NCBI GenBank assembly: GCA_035642125.1
Contig: DASQSZ010000300.1
Location: 1 to 10,654 of the forward strand
DNA from: CALAED01 sp937891035
GTDB taxonomy: Bacteria; Actinomycetota; Actinomycetes; Streptosporangiales; Streptosporangiaceae
Direction of reading: 5' to 3'
Length of the DNA stretch: 10,654 nt
The number at the start of each line of letters is the position of its first letter. Positions within the stretch are counted from its first letter, which is position 1. The notes below the pieces were generated by a model that was not told the DNA's origin, did no database searches, and worked only from the letters and a program-made list of their open reading frames with translations. The position numbers were made by a program, and so were the translations under genes. Positions 5,664-10,654 of this stretch are shown in pieces.

Positions 5664-6101
5664 ATGCGAATCATCCCGGCCCACCGGTGCGTGCTCGTCG
5701 GCGTCGATGGGTCGCCCAACTCGATCGCGGCGCTCCACCGCGCGGCGGACGAGGCGAAGCGGCGCAACGCCCGGCTGGAGGTCATCCGCGTCCCGGGTGA
5801 CCGCGGTCACCGGCTCCTGTCCCCCGCGCGGGTCGCGGCGTGGCTGCGACTGCGCCGCCTGGTCGCGCGGGAGCTGCCCAGGACCCAGCACATCACCACC
5901 CGGCTGCGGATCGCCTACGGCAGTCCCGCCGGGCTGCTCATCCGGGCCGCCGACCGCGCCGAGCTGCTCGTCGTCGGCGCCCGCGGCGACGCCTCGCACG
6001 GCAACCTGCTCGGCGGCGACACGGTACCCAGGGTGCTCGCGTCCTCCCCCTGCGAGGTCGTCGTCTGTGCCGGCCAGGCGCACAGCGAACTGGAGGCCTG
6101 A
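5664..6101 (+). CDS. Universal stress protein, single UspA domain
   Basis: Cytosolic alpha/beta protein of 145 aa of the UspA nucleotide-binding family. It opens with beta strand CVLVGVDGSPNS (9-20), in which Asp15 is the usual adenine-site acid, followed by a helix (AALHRAADEAKRR). Near the end comes the loop LLVVGARGDASHGNLLGGDT (101-120) and strand CEVVVCAG. This loop follows the G-2x-G-9x-G phosphate-binding pattern (Gly105, Gly108, Gly118), but the residue after the last Gly is Asp119 where ATP-binding members have Ser or Thr; Thr120 comes one later. ATP binding is thus uncertain. The start has AAGGAG at good spacing. The TGA ends one base before the ATG of the HAD gene, so they form one operon. 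In mycobacteria many USPs are induced by low oxygen through DosR. Confidence 0.9.
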   Translation: MRIIPAHRCVLVGVDGSPNSIAALHRAADEAKRRNARLEVIRVPGDRGHRLLSPARVAAWLRLRRLVARELPRTQHITTRLRIAYGSPAGLLIRAADRAELLVVGARGDASHGNLLGGDTVPRVLASSPCEVVVCAGQAHSELEA

Positions 6102-6102
6102 G

Positions 6103-6876
6103 ATGACGTCGGCGGCCGTCCTGCCCCTCGACCGTTTCGACGCGGTCATCTTCGATACCGACGGCGTGATCACCGATACCGCGCGCGTCCACGCGACGGC
6201 GTGGAAGTCGGTCTTCGACGCGTTCTTGCGAGCACATTCGGCCGCGTTCGGGGAGAAGTTCCGGCCGTTCGACGTGCGGGCCGACTACCTGCGCTACGTC
6301 GACGGCAAGCCGCGGCTGGACGGCGTCCGCTCGTTCCTTTCCGCCCGCGGTATCGAGCTGCCGCCCGAGGAGGCCCCGGAGGTCATCAGGTCGATCGGGC
6401 TCCGCAAGGACGCGCTGTTCCGCGACCAGCTCACGCGCTACGGCGTCGCCGCCTTCCCCTCGACCGTGCGGCTGATCTCCGAGCTGCGCCACCACCAGGT
6501 ACGGACGGCGGCGGTGTCCGCCAGCCGCAACTGCGGTGAGGTGCTACGGCGGGCGGGAGTGGCCGACCTGTTCGACACCCGCGTCGACGGACTCGACGCT
6601 GCCCGGCTGGGCTTCCCCGGCAAGCCGCACCCCGGTCTCTTCCTCGAAGCGGCGCGCCGGCTGCGGGTGCCGCCCGGACGGGCCGTCGTGGTCGAAGACG
6701 CCCTGGCCGGCGTCATCGCCGGGCGCGATGGCGGGTTCGGACTCGTGATCGGCGTCGCCCGCGCCGGCCAGGCGGCCGAGCTGCGCGAAAACGGCGCCGG
6801 ACTCGTGGTCGCCGACCTCGCCGAACTCCGCCTCGCCGCGACGCACCAAAGCCCGGCCGCGCGGGCGGGCCCGTGA
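6103..6876 (+). CDS. HAD hydrolase, beta-phosphoglucomutase-like
   Basis: Cytosolic HAD-family phosphatase/mutase of 257 aa. Motif I is FDTDGVITDT, with nucleophile Asp18 and general acid Asp20, followed by the HATAWKSVFDAF start of a subclass-I helical cap, as in beta-phosphoglucomutase. The cap continues through RADYLRYVDGKPRLDGVRSF. Motif II is Ser139 (AAVSASRN), motif III Lys174 (PGKPHPGLF) and motif IV Glu198-Asp199 (VVVEDALAG), so the catalytic set is complete. Placed before GH65, its likely job is to turn beta-glucose-1-phosphate into glucose-6-phosphate; a sugar-phosphate phosphatase is the alternative. GGAGG sits six bases before the ATG. The stop TGA (6874-6876) shares bases with the GTG of the 33-codon ORF in the sequence GTGA. 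Confidence 0.9.
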   Translation: MTSAAVLPLDRFDAVIFDTDGVITDTARVHATAWKSVFDAFLRAHSAAFGEKFRPFDVRADYLRYVDGKPRLDGVRSFLSARGIELPPEEAPEVIRSIGLRKDALFRDQLTRYGVAAFPSTVRLISELRHHQVRTAAVSASRNCGEVLRRAGVADLFDTRVDGLDAARLGFPGKPHPGLFLEAARRLRVPPGRAVVVEDALAGVIAGRDGGFGLVIGVARAGQAAELRENGAGLVVADLAELRLAATHQSPAARAGP

Positions 6877-6974
6877 CCGTGCCGGACGCCGCGCGGGACG
6901 CCGCCATGAACGCCGGGCGCAGGGCCAACAGCACCGGGCGCGAGGCCACGAACGCTGGGCGGAGGGTCCGGTGA
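6873..6974 (+). CDS. 33-codon bridging ORF with three 7-residue repeats
   Basis: A GTG at 6873 overlaps the HAD stop as GTGA, and the ORF's own TGA (6972-6974) overlaps the GH65 start GTG (6971-6973) as a second GTGA. The frame exactly fills the gap, each step being -1 relative to the last. It starts TVPDAARDAA, then reads MNAGRRA, NSTGREA, TNAGRRV, then Arg: a basic, small-residue peptide with no known family. All codons but one end in G or C. Its own ribosome site is poor, so it would depend on reinitiation from the HAD gene. It may be a true small peptide, a coupling device that brings ribosomes to GH65, or the remains of a linker once fusing the two enzymes. Chance is possible in DNA this G+C-rich. 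Confidence 0.4.
   Translation: MTVPDAARDAAMNAGRRANSTGREATNAGRRVR
6906..6968 (+). repeat. Three degenerate 21-bp tandem repeats between HAD and GH65
   Basis: Units 6906-6926, 6927-6947 and 6948-6968 share the core pattern AACGCCGGGCG followed by AGGGCC or a close variant. They keep the reading frame of the 33-codon ORF, each unit giving seven residues with GRR or GRE at the same place. The last unit also contains the GGAGG (6961-6965) that serves as the GH65 ribosome site. Confidence 0.6.
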
Positions 6975-9373
6975 GCCGGTGGCTGCTCGGCTACGACGAG
7001 TACGACCCCGCCGCCGAGGGGAGACGCGAGTCGCTGTGCACGCTCGGCAACGGCTACTTCGCCACGCGCGGGGCGGCGCCGGAGTCGACCGCGGACGGCG
7101 TCCATTACCCGGGCACGTACGTCGCGGGCCTGTACAACCGGCTGACCACCGCGATCGCCGGGCGCGACGTCGAGAACGAAGACATCGTCAACGTCCCTAA
7201 CTGGCTGCCGCTGACATTCCGGGTGGACGGCGGCGCGTGGTTCGCCCCCGACGCCGCGAGCCTCGTGTCGTACCGGCAGGAACTCGACATACGGCGCGGC
7301 GTGCTGACCCGGCTGCTGCGGCTGCGCGACGAGGCCGGCCGCACTACATCGGTCACCCAGCGGCGCATCGTTTCCATGGACGAACCGCATCTGGCCGCGC
7401 TCGAGACGACGATCCTGCCGGAGGACTGGAGCGGCCGCCTCGAGGTGCGGTCGGCCCTGGACGGGACGGTCACCAACGCCGGCGTGGCCCGCTACCGTGC
7501 GCTGAACGGGGCGCACCTCGCACCCGTCACCGAAGGCCGGGACGGCAACGATGCCATCTGGCTCCGGGTCCGCACGGTCTCGTCGCGTATCGAGATCGCG
7601 GTCGCCGCGCGGACGAGGGTGCACGGAGCCGTCGCGACGCGCAAGCTGAACCGCAGGCCGGGCGCGATCCGGCACGACCTCGTCATGGACGTGCGCGAGG
7701 GCACGCCCGTGACCGTCGAGAAGGTGGCGGCACTGTTCACCTCCCGGGATCGGGCGATCGTCGAATGCACGACAGCCGCGCGGACGCTGGTGTCCCGGGC
7801 GGCCGGCTTCGACGCGCTGCTGGAGCGGCACGCGCTCGCCTGGGACCGGCTGTGGCGGCGCTGTCGCATCAGCATCGATCACGATGACGCGCAGCGGGTG
7901 CTCAACCTGCACATGTTCCACCTGCTCCAGACCGTCTCCGAGCACACGGTCGACCTGGACGCCGGCGTACCGGCGCGCGGGCTGCACGGGGAGGCCTACC
8001 GCGGGCACGTCTTTTGGGACGAGCTGTTCGTCCTGCCCTTCCTGATCTTGCGCTTCCCGGCGATCGCCCGGTCGCTGCTGCTGTATCGCTGGCGGCGGCT
8101 GCCCGAGGCCCGGTGGGCGGCGCGCGCCGCCGGGCTCCCGGGGGCGATGTACCCGTGGCAAAGCGGCAGCGACGGCCGCGAGGAGACCCAGCGGCTGCAC
8201 CTCAACCCCAACTCGGGCCACTGGCTGCCGGACAACTCGCAGCTGCAGCGGCACGTCGGGCTCGCGATCGCTTACAACGTCTGGCGGTACTACGAGGCGA
8301 CCGGCGACACGGAGTTCGTGGCCGAGCACGGGGCCGAGATGCTGCTGGAGATCGCGCGCTTCTTCGCCGGTCTCGCCACCTATGACCGCAGCCTCGACCG
8401 ATATCAGATTTGCGGCGTCATGGGGCCCGACGAATACCACGACGGCTACCCGGACCGGGCGGAGCCGGGCCTCGACAACAACGCCTACACCAACATCATG
8501 ACCGTCTGGGTGTTGCGCCGTGCCCTCTCCATCCTCGCCGAACTGCCCGAATACCGGCGGATCGAGCTGCTGGAGCGGCTCGCCGTAGGGCGCGAGGAGA
8601 TCGCCCTCTTCGAGGACGTGAGCCGGAAGATGCGCGTCGTGTTCCACGACGGCGGGATCATCAGTCAGTTCGAGGGTTATGAGAAGCTCGCCGAGCTGGA
8701 TTGGGCCGCCTACCAGGAGCGGTACGGCGACATCCGCCGGTTGGACCGGATCTTGGAGGCGGAAAGCGACACCGCCAACGCCTACCAGGCGTCGAAGCAG
8801 GCCGACGTGCTCATGCTGTTCTACCTGCTGCCGGCAGAAGAGCTGCGGGACATCCTGGCCGGGCTCGGCTATGCCTACGATACGAAGCTGATCCCGCGCA
8901 CGATCGCCTACTACATGACCAGGACGTCCCACGGATCGACGTTGAGCGCCCTGGTGCACGCGTGGGTGCTGGCCCGCGGCGGCGACGACTCCTGGCGCTT
9001 CTTCGTCGAGACGCTGCGGTCCGACATCGCCGACCTGCAGCACGGCACCACCCCAGAGGGCGTCCACCTTGGCGCGATGGCCGGCACGGTGGACCTGGTA
9101 CAGCGCTGCTACGCCGGCGTGGAGACGCGGGGCGAGATCTTGTGCCTGAGCCCGCGGCTGCCGGCCAACGTCGGCCGGCTCCGGTTCGAGCTGCGCTACC
9201 GCGGGCACTGGGGCGTCGATGTGCTGTATGACCGCGACCGGATGCGGGTACGGCTGCGGCCCGACGGCGTCTCGGCGATCCGGATCGCCGTCCCAGGCCA
9301 TGACACGGTCACCATCCAGCCCGGCGACTCGTGGGAGACACCGCTGGTCGACGGCCGCGCGCCGGCCGGCTGA
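6971..9373 (+). CDS. GH65 family glycoside phosphorylase/hydrolase
   Basis: Cytosolic enzyme of 800 aa acting on an alpha-linked glucosyl disaccharide (trehalose, maltose, kojibiose or similar), most likely with phosphate, giving beta-glucose-1-phosphate and glucose. The N-terminal beta-sandwich (about 1-270) opens with SLCTLGNGYFATRG (21-34), a GH65 signature. The (alpha/alpha)6 barrel (about 300-700) has GHVFWDEL (Trp349-Asp350), the general acid Glu488 in GPDEYH, KQAD (609-612) and TSHGSTLS (652-659), which corresponds to the phosphate-binding loop in phosphorylases. A C-terminal beta domain with GHWGVDV (746-752) closes it. The GTG at 6971 has GGAGG five bases upstream, and the N-terminus matches the family there. 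From memory it closely resembles the GH65 part of mycobacterial Rv2006 (OtsB1), where HAD and GH65 are fused; here they are separate. Phosphorylase rather than phosphate-dependent hydrolase is likely but unproven. Confidence 0.93.
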   Translation: MSRWLLGYDEYDPAAEGRRESLCTLGNGYFATRGAAPESTADGVHYPGTYVAGLYNRLTTAIAGRDVENEDIVNVPNWLPLTFRVDGGAWFAPDAASLVSYRQELDIRRGVLTRLLRLRDEAGRTTSVTQRRIVSMDEPHLAALETTILPEDWSGRLEVRSALDGTVTNAGVARYRALNGAHLAPVTEGRDGNDAIWLRVRTVSSRIEIAVAARTRVHGAVATRKLNRRPGAIRHDLVMDVREGTPVTVEKVAALFTSRDRAIVECTTAARTLVSRAAGFDALLERHALAWDRLWRRCRISIDHDDAQRVLNLHMFHLLQTVSEHTVDLDAGVPARGLHGEAYRGHVFWDELFVLPFLILRFPAIARSLLLYRWRRLPEARWAARAAGLPGAMYPWQSGSDGREETQRLHLNPNSGHWLPDNSQLQRHVGLAIAYNVWRYYEATGDTEFVAEHGAEMLLEIARFFAGLATYDRSLDRYQICGVMGPDEYHDGYPDRAEPGLDNNAYTNIMTVWVLRRALSILAELPEYRRIELLERLAVGREEIALFEDVSRKMRVVFHDGGIISQFEGYEKLAELDWAAYQERYGDIRRLDRILEAESDTANAYQASKQADVLMLFYLLPAEELRDILAGLGYAYDTKLIPRTIAYYMTRTSHGSTLSALVHAWVLARGGDDSWRFFVETLRSDIADLQHGTTPEGVHLGAMAGTVDLVQRCYAGVETRGEILCLSPRLPANVGRLRFELRYRGHWGVDVLYDRDRMRVRLRPDGVSAIRIAVPGHDTVTIQPGDSWETPLVDGRAPAG

Positions 9374-9380
9374 GCCGGCC
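9364..9380 (+). repeat. Stem-loop around the GH65 stop codon
   Basis: GGCCGGC (9364-9370) and GCCGGCC (9374-9380) pair perfectly, leaving the stop codon TGA as the three-base loop. It may contribute to ending the operon transcript or protecting its 3' end. The local sequence is built from CCGG units, so some self-complementarity arises by composition. Confidence 0.45.
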
Positions 9381-9392
9381 CGGCCGGCCGAC

Positions 9393-9433
9393 GAGCGATG
9401 ATGCTGGTCCTGGCCCGACACTCGTCATCGCTC
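9393..9433. terminator. Bidirectional terminator candidate between GH65 and acetate kinase
   Basis: GAGCGATGA (9393-9401) is the exact complement of TCATCGCTC (9425-9433), with 23 bases between; a further G-C pair can form inside (9403/9423). It lies midway between two converging stops (9373 and 9496). There is no T tract and the loop is long, so it is weaker than the hairpin at 3072-3102. Confidence 0.5.
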
Positions 9434-9495
9434 TCGGCACGTGTCAGGGCGCCGCCGGGACGTCGCGTTTGTGCACCTGCGCGACGAGCACGCGC

Positions 9496-10581
9496 CTACG
9501 CGAGTACGGCGCGTACGCCGGCCGCTATTTCCAGGTCTTCCCTGGCGGCGATGACGAAGGTGCGGACGGAGGCGTCCCGGCCGGTGATCTCGGCGTCGGG
9601 GACCGCATCGCGGTTGACGCCGGCGTCCACGGCGACGCCGAGGAAGGCCAGCCCGGCGGCGGCCCGACGCCGTACCTCGGCGGCGTGCTCGCCCACGCCG
9701 CCGGTGAAGACGAGCACATCGAGGCCGCCGAGCGAGGCGGCCATCGCGGCCACGGCCGAGCGGAGCCGGTGGATGTAGACGTCGAGGGCGAGGGCGGCCC
9801 GCGGCTCGCCCCGTTCCGCCGCCGCTAGCACCTTGCGCATGTCGGCGGTCCCGGCGAGCGCGAGCAGGCCCGACTCGTACTCAAGCGCGTGCGAGATCTC
9901 GGCGACGGTGAGTTCGGTGCGCTCGGCCAGCCACAGCAGCATGCCTGGGTCGACGTCGCCCGACCTGGTGGCCATGACGAGCCCTTCGAGCGGCGTGAAG
10001 CCCATCGTCGTGTCCACCGAACGGCCGTCGCGGACGGCGCACAGCGAGGCACCGGCGCCGAGGTGGCAGACCACGAGCCGGGGTGCGCGGACGAATTGGG
10101 CCACGCGCCGGGCGGCATAGGCGTGCGAGAGCCCATGGAAGCCATAGCGGCGCAGCCCGTACGCCTGCCGCCACTCCGCGGGGACGGCATAGGTGGCGGC
10201 CGCCTCCGGCACGGTGGCGTGGAAGGCCGTGTCGAAGCAGGCCACCTCCGGCACACCGGGCAACCCCGACCGTACGGCCTCGATGCCGGCGAGGGACTTG
10301 GGCTGGTGCAGCGGCGCCAGGTCGGTCAGGTCGCGCAGCCGCCGCTCGACGTTATCGTCCAGCCGGACGGGTCGGATGAACTCGCGCCCGCCATGGACGA
10401 CGCGATGCCCGACCGCGTCCGGCGCTGGCAGGTCCGTGAGCGCCGCGGTGACCGTGTCGGCGTCGAACCGGCCGGCCACTGCCTCGACCTCGCGGCGGGC
10501 CACCACGTTGTCACCCTGGTCGAGCAGGCTCAGCTTGAGGCTGCTCGACCCGGCGTTGACGGTCAGGATCAGCATCGGCAT
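9496..10581 (-). CDS. ackA: Acetate kinase
   Basis: Cytosolic ASKHA-fold kinase of 361 aa that makes ATP and acetate from acetyl phosphate, or the reverse. Signature residues are present: Asn9 in NAGSSSLK, Arg60 in GHRVVHGG, Asp117 in CFDTAFH, His149 in RYGFHGLSH, HLGAGAS (173-179; usually HLGNGAS, so the Asn is replaced), Arg206 in GFTPLEGLVMATRSGDVDP, and Glu298 in FTGGVGEHA. The length is about 40 residues under the usual 400, mainly through short loops. The start is ATG at 10581 or, equally likely, ATG at 10575 (MLILTVNAGSS fits the family better); neither has a clear ribosome site, so coupling with the upstream xfp, 16 bases away, is probable. With phosphoketolase it forms the xfp-ack pair that conserves the energy of acetyl phosphate. 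Confidence 0.95.
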   Translation of the reverse strand: MPMLILTVNAGSSSLKLSLLDQGDNVVARREVEAVAGRFDADTVTAALTDLPAPDAVGHRVVHGGREFIRPVRLDDNVERRLRDLTDLAPLHQPKSLAGIEAVRSGLPGVPEVACFDTAFHATVPEAAATYAVPAEWRQAYGLRRYGFHGLSHAYAARRVAQFVRAPRLVVCHLGAGASLCAVRDGRSVDTTMGFTPLEGLVMATRSGDVDPGMLLWLAERTELTVAEISHALEYESGLLALAGTADMRKVLAAAERGEPRAALALDVYIHRLRSAVAAMAASLGGLDVLVFTGGVGEHAAEVRRRAAAGLAFLGVAVDAGVNRDAVPDAEITGRDASVRTFVIAAREDLEIAAGVRAVLA

Positions 10582-10597
10582 GCCCGGCGAGCCGGCA

Positions 10598-10654
10598 TCA
10601 GTGCGGCCACACCCACTCGCGCACCTCCGGCGGGTCCTCGCCGTGTTCGCGGGT
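10598..10654 (-). CDS. xfp: Phosphoketolase, C-terminal end (partial)
   Basis: Only the last 18 codons lie in the window, reading TREHGEDPPEVREWVWPH before a TGA at 10598-10600. The REHGEDxPEVRxWxWP ending is typical of xylulose-5-phosphate/fructose-6-phosphate phosphoketolase, the thiamine-diphosphate enzyme that splits these sugars into acetyl phosphate and a shorter sugar phosphate. Its place just before acetate kinase on the same strand supports the call strongly. The rest of the gene lies beyond the right edge. Confidence 0.85.
   Translation of the reverse strand, partial: TREHGEDPPEVREWVWPH

Noticed and set aside
6713..9421. 902-codon open frame on the minus strand across the whole GH65 gene
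   Set aside because: It is antisense to an unmistakable GH65 enzyme; its translation is low-complexity and rich in Arg, Gly, Pro and Val with no motif. Long antisense frames are expected when third positions are nearly all G or C.
1..10654. CRISPR arrays, tRNA or rRNA genes, IS elements or attachment sites
   Set aside because: No regularly spaced repeats, cloverleaf sequence, transposase motif or flanking direct repeats were seen anywhere in the window.

Overview
The window reads as chromosomal DNA of a high-G+C, mycelial-type actinobacterium (Streptomyces, Streptosporangium, Nonomuraea or Actinomadura-like). Third codon positions are almost all G or C in most genes, starts are often GTG, Shine-Dalgarno sites are purine-rich, and the gene set (alditol oxidase, secreted GH11 xylanase with CBM2, GH65/HAD pair, phosphoketolase-acetate kinase pair) is typical of soil actinomycetes. 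The taxon itself is an inference.

Layout. (1) 50-1642, minus strand: a two-gene operon of a small antibiotic-biosynthesis-monooxygenase-fold protein followed by an AldO-type covalent-FAD alditol oxidase. The downstream ribosome-binding site lies over the upstream stop codon. (2) 1643-3045: a less G+C-rich accessory patch. It holds a possible gene relic on the minus strand (about 1706-2047) and an unrecognised plus-strand protein with two membrane helices and a cytosolic domain reminiscent of a PLD fold without HKD motifs. A perfect 13-bp hairpin closes it. (3) 3128-4512, minus strand: a secreted GH11 xylanase with a CBM2 module. Its upstream region is nearly 400 bp long and carries a 13-bp hairpin and, far upstream, a tight cluster of GAAA-N-TTTC palindromes like those described at Streptomyces xylanase promoters. 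(4) 4513-5379, minus strand: a lipoprotein with a C-terminal Gmad2-like domain. (5) 5380-5663: a divergent intergenic region with a near-perfect 10-bp inverted repeat resembling a DosR/DevR box, plus repeated GAAGGTCC half-sites. (6) 5664-9373, plus strand: an operon of a universal stress protein, a beta-phosphoglucomutase-like HAD phosphatase and a GH65 glycoside phosphorylase/hydrolase. HAD and GH65 are bridged by a 33-codon ORF that overlaps both neighbours by the same four bases, GTGA. (7) 9496-10654, minus strand and convergent: acetate kinase, preceded by the last 18 codons of a phosphoketolase (xfp).

How it fits together. GH65 can release beta-glucose-1-phosphate from an alpha-glucosyl disaccharide. 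The HAD partner would convert it to glucose-6-phosphate. Phosphoketolase and acetate kinase would turn sugar phosphates into acetate plus ATP without oxygen. Together with a universal stress protein and a DosR-like operator, the right half looks like an oxygen-limitation/dormancy carbon-and-energy module. It recalls the Mycobacterium tuberculosis DosR locus in which a USP gene (Rv2005c) lies beside the fused HAD-GH65 gene Rv2006. That comparison is from memory and needs an alignment.
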